From the NCBI GenBank assembly GCA_030040425.1, contig JASHTS010000119.1, positions 1 to 38,653 on the forward strand: a stretch of 38,653 nucleotides of DNA. The letters are read 5' to 3'. Of this stretch, positions 1-8,093 are shown in pieces (the first letter of the stretch is position 1; each line of letters begins with the position of its first letter). The position numbers were made by a program, and so were the translations under genes. Origin of the DNA: Acidobacteriaceae bacterium. Lineage in GTDB: Bacteria > Acidobacteriota > Terriglobia > Terriglobales > Acidobacteriaceae. The notes below the pieces were generated by a model, which saw only the letters and a program-made list of their open reading frames with translations, was not told where the DNA came from and ran no database searches.

Positions 1-105
1 GTCGCCGGCGGCATTCGCAGCCGGCAGGAAGTCGATGAACTCGATGCTCTCGGCGTAGACGCGGTCGTCGGCATGGCCGTATACACAGAACTGCTCTCCC
101 TCTGA
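1..105 (+). CDS. hisA: HisA C-terminus (5' end outside window)
   Basis: The first 34 codons are open from the window edge to a TGA. They read as the last part of a (beta/alpha)8 barrel of the HisA type: VAGGIRSRQEVDEL, a short helix, then GVDAVVGMAVYTELLSL. The GGI phosphate-binding loop and the final GxAxY segment are characteristic of phosphoribosylformimino-AICAR-ribotide isomerase, the fourth step of histidine biosynthesis in the cytoplasm. HisF is less likely because its end carries a different phosphate loop. Only the C-terminal seventh of the protein is visible. It converges with the FUSC gene 45 bp downstream. Confidence 0.8.
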   Translation, partial: VAGGIRSRQEVDELDALGVDAVVGMAVYTELLSL

Positions 106-150
106 AGCCGGGCGCCTCGCCAGGCAATTCGGAGCCAGATGCCGTTTGAG

Positions 151-1290
151 TCAGCTTTTCATTTTCTTTGACCCGCCCACCGCCCGGCTCGTCTCCACGC
201 GCGAGGCCCGCAGCAATCGACCAATCTGCTTGAGGTGAAGCTGCACTGCATAGGCGCGCAGAATTTCGGCCTGCGAGAACTTCCGGCCCGTGTGCCGCAC
301 CTCCTCCACGCGGCCTTCGAGGTCGGCAATGTCCTGCTCGAGATTGATTCCTTTCGGCACAATGTCGAATCGCCACTCGTGAATGCACATCGCCACATGC
401 TGAAATCCGCTGTGCACGTCGGCCACGAGCCGTCCAAGCGCGGGCTCGAGTTGTTGCGCATAGGCATCCTCATGGCTGTCCTTCACTGAGAGTTCAAGCG
501 CCAGCAGAATTTCGAACAGCGAGCGCCCGAATTCCAAAAGCAGGCTCAAGCCTTCGCGCCAGCCTTCGCCGGAGGGCTCGCTGCGCGAAGCTTCCATGAG
601 TTGATCGTTGCCGCGCAACATGGCTTCCACGTCCTCGCGCAGGGCCGGCAGGTTTGTGCCGGGCGTGCCGCGAAACCCGTCGACAATCGCCTCAAAGAAA
701 GCGGCAAGGGACAGGAATTCCTCCGCCAGCCCGTCGCGAAGCCGCAGCCGCGCGCGGTCAGGCAGAACGAGCGTAGTGACGGCGAGCGCCACCACAATTC
801 CAAAAATCACTTCACCCACCCGGTCCAGAGCCAGACCCCAGCGCGAACCTTCTTTGTGCACGAGCATGATGATGGTGATGGTGACGCAGGCCAGCCGTGA
901 GCTGTTGCGCAAGCCCATCAGCCCGCAGGCGACAACGGCCACAAGCAGCGCGAGAACGTAACTGAGCAGCACCGGGCCAAATAGCGAGAATCCGAAGCCG
1001 AGCAGTGCGCCAAGCAGCGTGCCCAGCAGCCGTTCGCGTGAGGCCGTCACCGTGGACCCCACGTTCGACTGCAGCACGATAATGGCGCTGATGGAACCCC
1101 AATACCCGTCTCGAAGTCCGAGCAGGAGTGCAATCTCCCAACAGAGCGCCGCCGCCAGGGCTGTCTTCGCCGCGTGAACCAGCAGCCTCCGCCGCTCGCG
1201 GCTGAAGATTCCTTCGTTTCCCGCAGCGTCCGCTCGCAGCTCCCGCGCAAGCTGTTGTTGCGACCGCGTCATGTCCATCCTGGGGTGCAT
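151..1290 (-). CDS. FUSC/aromatic-acid-exporter-like membrane protein
   Basis: The 379-residue protein resembles the FUSC family (FUSC_2, ArAE/YccS-like). Residues about 35-180 form a block of roughly six hydrophobic helices, beginning AKTALAAALCWEIALLLGL and followed by the family-typical GYWGSISAIIVLQSNVGSTVTASRERLLGTLLGALLG. The second half (about 185-379) is hydrophilic and helical and is probably cytoplasmic. Full-length YccS/AaeB proteins carry two membrane blocks, so this is the single-block form. Substrate is unknown; family members are linked to efflux of aromatic acids. The start could equally be the ATG at 1278, and neither has a clear ribosome binding site. It stands alone between convergent hisA and the divergent dehydrogenase. 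Confidence 0.75.
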   Translation of the reverse strand: MHPRMDMTRSQQQLARELRADAAGNEGIFSRERRRLLVHAAKTALAAALCWEIALLLGLRDGYWGSISAIIVLQSNVGSTVTASRERLLGTLLGALLGFGFSLFGPVLLSYVLALLVAVVACGLMGLRNSSRLACVTITIIMLVHKEGSRWGLALDRVGEVIFGIVVALAVTTLVLPDRARLRLRDGLAEEFLSLAAFFEAIVDGFRGTPGTNLPALREDVEAMLRGNDQLMEASRSEPSGEGWREGLSLLLEFGRSLFEILLALELSVKDSHEDAYAQQLEPALGRLVADVHSGFQHVAMCIHEWRFDIVPKGINLEQDIADLEGRVEEVRHTGRKFSQAEILRAYAVQLHLKQIGRLLRASRVETSRAVGGSKKMKS

Positions 1291-1437
1291 GCTTCACGCC
1301 TGCCTTCAGTGCCGCTGGTGCGCATCAGGCCTGCCCGTGATCAGTTTCCGGTTTCTCGTTGCAGCGCGTCAATCGAAAGGCGACCAGGCGGTTGCCTTAC
1401 AATCAAATTGCCCGCTTCGGTCGCGGCTCACCCTTCC

Positions 1438-2409
1438 ATGCTTCGCGTTGGGTATCCCTCCGCAATATCGGTGGATTTGCTGCGCGACTTTGCGCTTGAA
1501 GTCGAATGGATCGCCCTTCCGGATGGGCTCGATCACCAGATCAAAATCGATGTCTGGATTCCCGATCCCTATCCTACGCGGGCCATACGCATATGGCCGC
1601 ATCTGCGCGGCGTGCGCCTCGTGCTCTCGTTGCTGGCGGGCACCGAATGGATCCCCGGCGTAGTCGGCCCGCACGTCACCATCTGCAATGCGCACGGCGC
1701 CCACAATGTGGCCACCGCCGAATGGACCGTTGCGGCAATCTTCGCCCTGCTCAAGCATTTCCCGCTCTACCTCGACATCCAGCGCAGCGGAATCTGGAAG
1801 CGCCGGTTTGAAGCGCCCGCGCAATACGCCTCTATCACGCAGGACCCACGTCCGCATTATCCGCCGGTCATGCTCGAGGAGCTCTCGGGAAAAACCGCGC
1901 TCATCGTCGGTTACGGCGCTATCGGCAAAGAGATCGAGCGCATGCTCGAGCCCTTTCGCGTGGAAATTCTGCGCGTGGCGCGCACGGCACGCGCACTTCC
2001 CACGGTTTATCCGGTCAGCGATCTCAATGCCCTGCTTCCCCGCGCGGAGATAGCCATTTTGATCCTGCCCGCTACCGCGGAAACACAAAGGCTCATCGAT
2101 CGCCCGCAGTTTGCGCTTCTGCCCCAGGGCGCCCTGCTCGTGAACGCCGCGCGCGGTCCGGTTGTAAGCACAGACGCTCTGGTCGAAGCACTGCGCGCGG
2201 GGCGCATCCGCGCCGCGCTCGACGTCACCGATCCCGAACCGCTGCCTGAAGGCCATCCTTTATGGAGCTGCCCTAATCTTCTCCTCACGCCGCACGTCGC
2301 CGCTTCCAGTCCGCAATTTGCGGCCAACGCGCTGCGCACCGCCGCCGGCGAACTGTGCCGCTACATGGCGGGCGAGCCGCTGCGCAATGTGGTGCGGGCC
2401 GCGGTCTGA
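1438..2409 (+). CDS. D-isomer-specific 2-hydroxyacid dehydrogenase
   Basis: This is a 323-residue NAD(P)-dependent 2-hydroxyacid dehydrogenase. The Rossmann motif GYGAIGKEIE is at 158-167, the substrate/catalytic Arg in NAARGPVV at R239, the Glu in DVTDPEPLP at about E267, and the catalytic His in LTPHVAASS at H286, so the full catalytic set is present. The frame is open further upstream, but homology begins at MLRVGYPSAI, so I chose ATG 1438. There is no strong Shine-Dalgarno there, and a leaderless start is possible. The substrate cannot be read from sequence; glycerate, phosphoglycerate-like or other 2-ketoacids are possible. Its last 49 bp overlap the convergent transporter gene on the other strand. 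Confidence 0.87.
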   Translation: MLRVGYPSAISVDLLRDFALEVEWIALPDGLDHQIKIDVWIPDPYPTRAIRIWPHLRGVRLVLSLLAGTEWIPGVVGPHVTICNAHGAHNVATAEWTVAAIFALLKHFPLYLDIQRSGIWKRRFEAPAQYASITQDPRPHYPPVMLEELSGKTALIVGYGAIGKEIERMLEPFRVEILRVARTARALPTVYPVSDLNALLPRAEIAILILPATAETQRLIDRPQFALLPQGALLVNAARGPVVSTDALVEALRAGRIRAALDVTDPEPLPEGHPLWSCPNLLLTPHVAASSPQFAANALRTAAGELCRYMAGEPLRNVVRAAV

Positions 2410-3011
2410 GCCGCCTCGGCGCGCCGCCAGTCCCGCAAACCCAGCACCGCCAGCGCCACCAGCCCCGCATAAAGCAGCGCCGTCGGCCACAGGTCCTTGT
2501 AGATGTACTCGCCGATATATACCGCGTCCACCACGATCCAGAGCCACCAGTTGGCAATGTTTTTGCGCGCGCCCCACCAGCTGGCTACCAGCGAAAAGCT
2601 CGCCAGCGCGGCATCCAGATGCGGAAGCGCAATGGCGATTTGCAGCATCCCGCCGATCCAGATCATGAACCGGCCCAGCAGCGCACTGCCGACGGCGCCC
2701 ACAGCCAGCGCCAGTGCACATGAGCGCCTGCCCAGGGGAACCACGCGCACCTCGCCTTCCTGGCGCACGCCGCGCCACCAGTGCCACCAGCCGTAGAGCG
2801 TGAACACGACAAAGAAGATCTGCAGCAACGCGTCGGAGAGAAGCCCCTGGCGATAGAAGACGGCGAGATAAAGAAAATCCGCAAGCAGCGTGATAGGCCA
2901 GCAAATCAACAGCCGGCGCGTAGTGAGCCAGATGCCGAGCACGGTGGCTACCATGGCAGCCAGCTCGAGCCCGTGAGTTGCGAGATACGTTGCGGCAGTC
3001 TCCCAACTCAT
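2361..3011 (-). CDS. pnuT: PnuC-family transporter, probably PnuT (thiamine)
   Basis: The 216-residue inner-membrane protein has about seven hydrophobic helices. It carries PnuC-family hallmarks: the WHWWRG segment after the third helix, and near the end NIANWWLWIVVDAVYIGEYIYKDLWPTALLY followed by a basic tail. PnuC proteins import nicotinamide riboside; relatives named PnuT import thiamine and PnuX riboflavin. The choice of thiamine is inferred from context: the gene lies third in a unit whose leader is a TPP riboswitch. Its ATG overlaps the stop of the kinase gene (ATGA at 3008-3011), so the two are probably translationally coupled and the transported vitamin phosphorylated on entry. Its 3' end overlaps the convergent dehydrogenase gene. 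Confidence 0.85.
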   Translation of the reverse strand: MSWETAATYLATHGLELAAMVATVLGIWLTTRRLLICWPITLLADFLYLAVFYRQGLLSDALLQIFFVVFTLYGWWHWWRGVRQEGEVRVVPLGRRSCALALAVGAVGSALLGRFMIWIGGMLQIAIALPHLDAALASFSLVASWWGARKNIANWWLWIVVDAVYIGEYIYKDLWPTALLYAGLVALAVLGLRDWRRAEAAQTAARTTLRSGSPAM

Positions 3012-4195
3012 GGCGCTGTCTCCTCGCACTTCCGCGCCGCATGCATCTCCGCCCATCGCGCAATGGCATCGAGCAGCCTTTGCCCGCCGGCTTCGCGAAA
3101 CCACTGCGCATGGCCCACCAGCCATCCGTCGTACGCCATGCGTGCCTGTTCTTCGGAACCCAGCACGCCGAAAAAGTAATCCGCTTCAGAGAGCGCGACC
3201 TCCGCGTGGCACAGCGCCGTCAACGGCGACAGGGCCGCAGCTTCCTCTGCGGAAAGCGGGCGCACGGACTCGTACCCCGCGAGCAGGGCGTAAAGATGAT
3301 CGAGATGAACAGGGACATTTTCAGGCTGCCCGGGATTTCTCACCAGCTTCAGCCACTCGACGATGTTGCGCTCGATCGCGTGCGCCAGGTCATGCACGGC
3401 GTTGGTGCGGTCCGCCAGCCCGAAGTCGATCACCGCCGTCACGCGCGCATCCTTGCCTGCATCGCTCCACATCAGATTCGAAGCATGGAAATCGTTGTGC
3501 GTCCACAGCGCTCTGAGCGCGGGCCGCAGCGGCGCAAGCTGCGCGGCGAAGGGCTGGAGCAGTGCAATCGCCCGCTCCGCGCAGGCGCGCACGCCCTTGT
3601 GCTGCGCCAATGCCGGCCGCGCACCCACATACCGTTCCATCTCCTGGCAGGGATTATCGGAGGCAAAGATGGTAAACCCGGCCACCAGCGGCCTTATCCC
3701 GCGTCTCGGAGCAGAGAATCCTTGCGCGGCCCGATGCAGCTGCGCCAGCGCCTCGCCTGCAGCGCGTGCGTGCTGCTGTGCGTAAAACGGCGTCCAAGAA
3801 AGCGCATCCCTGTACACATCCACGCCTTCGGCCGCCTCGTGCACTTCATACGTCCACTCGCCCATCTCCGTTGCGCTGTCGCCGGAGGAATTGAGGAGCA
3901 CGCGCGGAACCAGCGCTCCATGCACAAGCAGATGCGCCAGAAAGCGATGTTCTTCTCGCAGCCCTTCGCCATTGCGCACCGCGCGGTGATGGCGTTTAAG
4001 AAAAAGCCTTCCTCTCTTCGCACGCACCACGCACGCAGCGGAGAACGGCCGCGGGCTGGCGAAGAGAATTTCCTCCGGCTCTCCGGCTGCGGGAAACCTG
4101 GCGAGAACGCCGCGCACCTCGTCGAGCGTGAGCGGCGCCCAGTCAGGCCTTACCAGCGTGCCGTCCATGCCGTGCGCTTTGACCGTTGGGCTCAT
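3008..4195 (-). CDS. APH/choline-kinase-fold kinase, probable thiamine kinase
   Basis: This 395-residue protein belongs to the aminoglycoside phosphotransferase/choline kinase superfamily. A phosphate-binding lysine lies near RLFLKRHH (about residue 67), the Brenner motif HNDFHASN at 233-240 has the catalytic Asp D235, and VIDFGLADRTNAVHDLAHAIER gives the Mg-binding Asp at D257. I chose ATG 4195, which follows a GAGAG ribosome binding site; the open frame runs further but has no homology. It lies 31 bp after the TonB receptor and overlaps the transporter start by 4 bp. Family knowledge: E. coli ThiK is a thiamine kinase of this fold. Position under a TPP riboswitch suggests the same activity, giving thiamine monophosphate, but this is inference. 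Homoserine-kinase-type or antibiotic kinases are alternatives. Confidence 0.8.
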   Translation of the reverse strand: MSPTVKAHGMDGTLVRPDWAPLTLDEVRGVLARFPAAGEPEEILFASPRPFSAACVVRAKRGRLFLKRHHRAVRNGEGLREEHRFLAHLLVHGALVPRVLLNSSGDSATEMGEWTYEVHEAAEGVDVYRDALSWTPFYAQQHARAAGEALAQLHRAAQGFSAPRRGIRPLVAGFTIFASDNPCQEMERYVGARPALAQHKGVRACAERAIALLQPFAAQLAPLRPALRALWTHNDFHASNLMWSDAGKDARVTAVIDFGLADRTNAVHDLAHAIERNIVEWLKLVRNPGQPENVPVHLDHLYALLAGYESVRPLSAEEAAALSPLTALCHAEVALSEADYFFGVLGSEEQARMAYDGWLVGHAQWFREAGGQRLLDAIARWAEMHAARKCEETAP

Positions 4196-4226
4196 CGCTC
4201 TCTCGCCGATCCCAGGTACAGGAAAA

Positions 4227-6629
4227 TCAAAAAGTGTAATGCGCTGACAGGCGCACCAGCGCCGGCGCGCCCAGCCAGATGAACGTGTCGCCGTAGCTCG
4301 CTCCTGTGTCCGACCAGTACCGTTTGTCGGCGACATTGCTCGCATAGACACGGAAAGTGGCTCGGCCACGCTCGCCGCCGGGTGTATAGCGCACGCCGAG
4401 ATCGAAAAGGTTGTAGCCGGGCACGCTCACCGTGTCGTCGCGCGTGGCGTCCTTGCGGCTCGAGTAGCTCCAGCCGGGCATGAGATAGAGACCATGCGCA
4501 TGCGGCAGGGCTACATCCGCAAAGAGCACGGTACGTAGATGCGGCACATTGATCACCTGCTTGCCGTCAAAAGCGGGCGTGCCCGTGTTTTGAGAAGTTG
4601 CATCCATGGCTGCGGCCGAAGCCGTCAGCCGCAGCCAGCTTGCCGCCGTGCCCGCAACGTTCAACTCCAACCCCTTGTGATCTTCACGGCCCTCCGACTC
4701 GAAACACAGCGTGCCCGGCCCTGCAAAATCGCTCGCCGGGCAAAAACTGTCCGGCGCCTGAATCAGCTTGGGATAGAAAAACGGCGCGTGCATGCGAAAC
4801 ACATCGGCGGTGAGCAGAATGCGCCCGTTCGGCTCGTATTTCGCGCCTGCCTCAACCTGGCGCGTGCCGTAAGGGCCAAGAAACTGGCTGGCGTTATCCA
4901 CCCACCACGGCCCCTCCGGCCCCAGCGACAGCAGCACGCCGTAATTTGCGTAGAGCGTGGCGCTGCGAACCGGCGTAAACGTCGCCGCATATTGCGGCAG
5001 CCACACCGGCTTGTCAGTGAATGTGGGAGCCGTAGAAGGGCTGGTGGCCGTCAAAGAATAGTTGTGGTCGCGCAGCGAATCGTAGCGGCCGCCGGCGATG
5101 AGTTGCATGCGGCCGGGAAGATGCACCCGATCTTCGATCAATGCCGAGGATTGATGGCTGTCCTCCCACAGCGTACGCGGGCCGGCGGATTCAAGAGGGC
5201 TCTCCTGCGGCACAGGCACGATCGGCTGATAGAGATTCTCCGAGCCGACGTAGGTGTACACCGCGCCGTCCACGACCGTGGCGGGCGCATTGGCCGGCGG
5301 CGCGCCCGGCTGCCGCACGCTGCGCAGAAACAGCTCGCCGCCCAGCGTGAGGTCCTGTTCGATGGTTCCCGTCTTCACGCGGCCCATGGCCATGGCCTCG
5401 GCCACTGCGTCCATGCGCAGCTCGCCGGGGTCGCGATAGTCGTAGATGCCGTAGGTTCCGTCGGGGCAGAAGAAGTACGCCGGCGCATCGGGCGCACCCG
5501 GGCAGCTTACGTTCCCGTTGGCGTCAAACGAGGCGCCGTACGCATAGATCACGTTGTCCTGGATAAGCGAATGGCTGAGGCTGGCAGCGGCGAACGCGGT
5601 CCAGTGCGGCGTCAGGTTCACGTCCATGCGCGTTTCGGCGTTGAACGTGTCGTAAGTGTCGGGAGGTCCCCACGCCTGCTCGCCCAGCATCGTGGAAGGA
5701 TAGATCTTGTGAATGTCGGGCAGCGTGGTCCCGCCCAGCAGTTGATACCCGCTGCCATCGCGCTCGGTTTTGTGCTGGTATTCGAAATCGCCCTTGAGAA
5801 TTGTGTCGGGCGTAATTTTCCAATCGGCCGCGCCTGCGCCCATCGCGCGCCAGCCCGCAGTTCCATCCATGTACGTCTGGATTCTCTCGCCGGCCAGATT
5901 CACGCGTGCGCCCACCTGCTGCCTTGCGCCGAACAACCTTCCCAGGTCGGTGGCCGCGTACGCCGTGCCCAGCTGATCGGTCGCCACGTCGACGGCTCTT
6001 ATCGCGGCCGGAGGCTTGGTCACATAGTCGATCAACCCGCCGCCCGAGGCCACGCCGCTTTCCACACCCGCCAGCCCGTTCAGGAACTCCACCTGCTCCT
6101 TGTTTTCGAGCGGCACGTCCTGCTCGCCCGCGATCGTCATTCCATTGATCTCGAGCCCCGTGGCCAGGTCGATGGGAAAGCCGCGAATCTGGTAATCGCC
6201 GTAGTAGCCCACCGGCACATAATCGTCTTCCACCGAGGCATCATTTTTCACCACGTCGGATAGCAGCCGCGAGATCTGGTTGCTCATCGCGTCGCGCGTC
6301 ACCACCGTGGCCGAAAGCGGCGCTTCCTTCAGGGACTCACCTCCAAGCGTGCCCACCGTCACCGCTTCGGGCAGGTAATCGCTGTTGGTTTCTCCATGTA
6401 CCACCACCGTGGTGGTCACCGGCGTGGGCTTCTGCGGCGCAGGCGGATTCTGCGCCGACGATTGCGAACCCTCCGGCGCGTTCGCAGAACCACTCTGCGT
6501 CTGCACAGGATTTTGCGCGCACACATGCGCGGCGCCGACGGCGCTCAAGGCAACAATCAGCGCACTGCCTGCCCATTTGCTCGCTGCATGGAAAAGGAAT
6601 CGCCGGCTTCGATTCGCAACTGCGCGCAT
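4227..6629 (-). CDS. TonB-dependent receptor, probable thiamine uptake
   Basis: The 800-residue outer-membrane receptor has a long basic N-terminus and signal peptide ending near VCAQ (residue 39), a Pro/Gln-rich linker, a TonB-box-like TTVVVHGE at 73-80, a plug domain (about 95-230) with YQIRGFP and GVESGVASGGGLIDYVTKPP, and a 22-strand-type barrel ending in SAHYTF. The terminal Phe is the signal read by the BAM machinery. ATG 6629 follows a GGGGAG ribosome binding site; upstream in-frame codons lie in the riboswitch. First gene of the riboswitch-led unit, it would bring thiamine or a thiamine derivative through the outer membrane. Receptors under TPP riboswitches have been described (OMR1-type), so the substrate is inferred from context and not from the barrel. 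Confidence 0.92.
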   Translation of the reverse strand: MRAVANRSRRFLFHAASKWAGSALIVALSAVGAAHVCAQNPVQTQSGSANAPEGSQSSAQNPPAPQKPTPVTTTVVVHGETNSDYLPEAVTVGTLGGESLKEAPLSATVVTRDAMSNQISRLLSDVVKNDASVEDDYVPVGYYGDYQIRGFPIDLATGLEINGMTIAGEQDVPLENKEQVEFLNGLAGVESGVASGGGLIDYVTKPPAAIRAVDVATDQLGTAYAATDLGRLFGARQQVGARVNLAGERIQTYMDGTAGWRAMGAGAADWKITPDTILKGDFEYQHKTERDGSGYQLLGGTTLPDIHKIYPSTMLGEQAWGPPDTYDTFNAETRMDVNLTPHWTAFAAASLSHSLIQDNVIYAYGASFDANGNVSCPGAPDAPAYFFCPDGTYGIYDYRDPGELRMDAVAEAMAMGRVKTGTIEQDLTLGGELFLRSVRQPGAPPANAPATVVDGAVYTYVGSENLYQPIVPVPQESPLESAGPRTLWEDSHQSSALIEDRVHLPGRMQLIAGGRYDSLRDHNYSLTATSPSTAPTFTDKPVWLPQYAATFTPVRSATLYANYGVLLSLGPEGPWWVDNASQFLGPYGTRQVEAGAKYEPNGRILLTADVFRMHAPFFYPKLIQAPDSFCPASDFAGPGTLCFESEGREDHKGLELNVAGTAASWLRLTASAAAMDATSQNTGTPAFDGKQVINVPHLRTVLFADVALPHAHGLYLMPGWSYSSRKDATRDDTVSVPGYNLFDLGVRYTPGGERGRATFRVYASNVADKRYWSDTGASYGDTFIWLGAPALVRLSAHYTF

Positions 6630-6670
6630 AAGCTCCCCGTGCTTCGTGCTCAATGGAAACAGAGGAGCTT
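6630..6670 (-). promoter_or_regulatory. Shine-Dalgarno-sequestering hairpin of the receptor gene
   Basis: On the minus strand AAGCTCC (6664-6670) is exactly complementary to GGAGCTT (6630-6636), which holds the ribosome binding site and abuts the ATG. The 7-bp helix has a loop of 27 nt and lies between the riboswitch and the start codon. It could act as the expression platform, with translation blocked when it forms. How ligand binding shifts the balance is not visible. Confidence 0.55.
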
Positions 6671-6708
6671 GCGCTGGAATGGATGGAAATTGGCCGCTCG
6701 GCTCAAGA

Positions 6709-6786
6709 AAACTTCCCACGCCGGTATTATCCGGATCGGGTTCGAGGGTATCTTCTCAGCCCCGCACCTGCGGAGCACCCCTGTTT
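6709..6786 (-). promoter_or_regulatory. TPP riboswitch (thi-box)
   Basis: Minus strand carries the conserved thi-box core in order: GGGGTGC, a variable P3 arm, GGGCTGAGA, ATACCCT, CGAACCCGATCCGGATAATACCGGCGTGGGAAG. The CTGAGA of the pyrimidine sensor helix and the GGATAAT.CCGGCGT of the pyrophosphate sensor helix are both intact, with the usual spacing. It lies 80 nt upstream of the TonB-receptor start and in the same orientation, so it should repress the receptor, kinase and transporter when thiamine pyrophosphate is plentiful. Confidence 0.95.
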
Positions 6787-6819
6787 CAGTTACATTCATT
6801 GAAGCACCGCGGCGCCGGA

Positions 6820-6839
6820 TTTGCAAATCGATCTGCAAA
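6820..6839. promoter_or_regulatory. Inverted repeat upstream of kduD, possible operator
   Basis: TTTGCA at 6820-6825 and TGCAAA at 6834-6839 form a perfect 6-bp inverted repeat with an 8-bp spacer, 33 bp before the kduD ATG and between the two divergent units. Spacing fits a dimeric repressor such as LacI, GntR or IclR types that control uronate catabolism. No regulator gene is in the window, so assignment to kduD rather than to the divergent riboswitch unit is a guess. Confidence 0.35.
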
Positions 6840-6872
6840 ACGGCGCTTTGCTTCTGCGCTGTGCAAGAAGAT

Positions 6873-7637
6873 ATGCCGGTACTCGATCTTTTCAGTCTCG
6901 AGGGTAAGAATGCGCTGGTCACCGGATCCGGCCAGGGTCTCGGCTCCGGAATCGCCATCGCTCTGGCGCAGGCGGGCGCGAACGTCACTCTCCACAACTA
7001 CGACAAGGTGCACGATTTCGTGACCGAGGAAGTGGCCAGGACCGGCGTCCGCTCGATCGCCCGTTGCGGCGACCTGCGCGACAAGTCTGTTTGCCGCATG
7101 CTCGTCGACTCGACCGTCACCGCTTTCGGCTCCGTCGACATCCTCTTCAACAATGCCGGCGCCATCCGCCGCGCCCCCGCCGCCGAGCACCCGGAGGAAT
7201 TCTGGCGCGAAGTGATCGAGGTCAATCTGAACGCCGTCTGGTTCCTCAGCCAGTATGCAGGCCGCAAAATGCTGGCGCGGGGCCGCGGCAAAATCATCAA
7301 TACCGCCTCGATGATGTCCTTTCAGGGCGGCTATCTGATATCCAGCTATGTGGCTTCGAAAGGTGCGGTAGCGCAACTGACCAAAGCGCTCGCCAACGAG
7401 TGGGCGCCCCTCGGCATCAACGTGAACGCCATCGCGCCCGGTTACATGGCCACGGAGAACACCGCGCCTCTGCGCGCCGACCCTGTGCGCTCGGAGCAGA
7501 TCCTCGCCAGAATTCCTGCGGGCCGCTGGGGTCCGCCCTCTGACCTCGCCGGCGCCGCTGTTTTTCTTGCCTCCGATGCCAGCGCATATCTGCACGGGCA
7601 CGTGCTGGCCGTCGACGGTGGATGGCTTTGCCGGTAA
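6873..7637 (+). CDS. kduD: 2-dehydro-3-deoxy-D-gluconate 5-dehydrogenase (KduD)
   Basis: This 254-residue short-chain dehydrogenase matches E. coli KduD over its length, including FSLEGK at the start, the cofactor loop TGSGQGLG at 17-24, NNAG(A)IRR, KIINTASMMSFQGG with S146, catalytic Y159 and K163, and the diagnostic end PGYMATENTAPLRAD, RSEQILARIPAGRWGPPSDL and AVDGGWLCR. KduD interconverts 3-deoxy-glyculosonates (5-keto forms) in pectin/uronate breakdown in the cytoplasm. ATG 6873 has an AAGAAG ribosome binding site. No other pectin genes (kduI, kdgK, pectate lyase) are in the window, so it is an isolated member of the pathway here. Confidence 0.9.
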   Translation: MPVLDLFSLEGKNALVTGSGQGLGSGIAIALAQAGANVTLHNYDKVHDFVTEEVARTGVRSIARCGDLRDKSVCRMLVDSTVTAFGSVDILFNNAGAIRRAPAAEHPEEFWREVIEVNLNAVWFLSQYAGRKMLARGRGKIINTASMMSFQGGYLISSYVASKGAVAQLTKALANEWAPLGINVNAIAPGYMATENTAPLRADPVRSEQILARIPAGRWGPPSDLAGAAVFLASDASAYLHGHVLAVDGGWLCR

Positions 7638-7649
7638 GTCCGGCGGCGG

Positions 7650-8075
7650 CTAGTGGACGGTGAGGACCTTCACGCCGCCATGCGGCGTCTCTTCGCTGAT
7701 GTACCCGATCGCACCGGCGGTGTGCGCAACATACTCCACTTCCTGCGCCTCTGTATCGAAGGTGCGCGGCATGGCTGCCTCGCCTGACATGACCAGGCCG
7801 CGCCAATTCATCGTGAGTGCGATCGGGCTCCTGTCAAGGAACTTCGAGGTAAACGCGTTGTGTGTGTTGCCTTCCCGGAGAAGAACAGGGACCACGCGAT
7901 CTCCGCCCGCCAGTCTGGTTGACGTGCCGGTGAAAACCGCTTTCAATTCATTCCTCGAGACAAAATCGGCTTTCAGGTTCGGATTGGCGATCACGATCAC
8001 CTGTGCGCGCACGCAGGCGGCGCAGAGGGACGCGGTACAAAGAAGAAAGATGCGCGACAAATTCTTCACCAGCAT
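7650..8075 (-). CDS. Small exported PstS-like (PBP-fold) protein
   Basis: This 141-residue protein has a signal peptide of about 24 residues (MLVKNLSRIFLLCTASLCAACVRAQ). The mature part VIVIANPNLKADFVSRNELKAVFTGTSTRLAGGDRVVPVLLREGNTHNAFTSKFL...GAIGYISEE resembles one lobe of the phosphate-binding protein PstS, at about half the usual length. Such mini-PstS proteins are often annotated as phosphate ABC transporter substrate-binding proteins without a transporter. No pstCAB genes are near. It starts 18 bp after the porin stop with a GAGGAGG ribosome binding site, so the two are one operon. A role as a periplasmic sensor or accessory to the porin is inference. A cysteine at the signal end (AAC) leaves open a lipoprotein. 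Confidence 0.7.
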   Translation of the reverse strand: MLVKNLSRIFLLCTASLCAACVRAQVIVIANPNLKADFVSRNELKAVFTGTSTRLAGGDRVVPVLLREGNTHNAFTSKFLDRSPIALTMNWRGLVMSGEAAMPRTFDTEAQEVEYVAHTAGAIGYISEETPHGGVKVLTVH

Positions 8076-8093
8076 TCCTCCTCTCGTCCGCGG

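Noticed and set aside
4539..6263. 574-codon plus-strand frame opposite the TonB receptor
   Set aside because: Product is His/Arg/Gly-rich without domains; the minus-strand receptor with plug and terminal Phe is the real gene.
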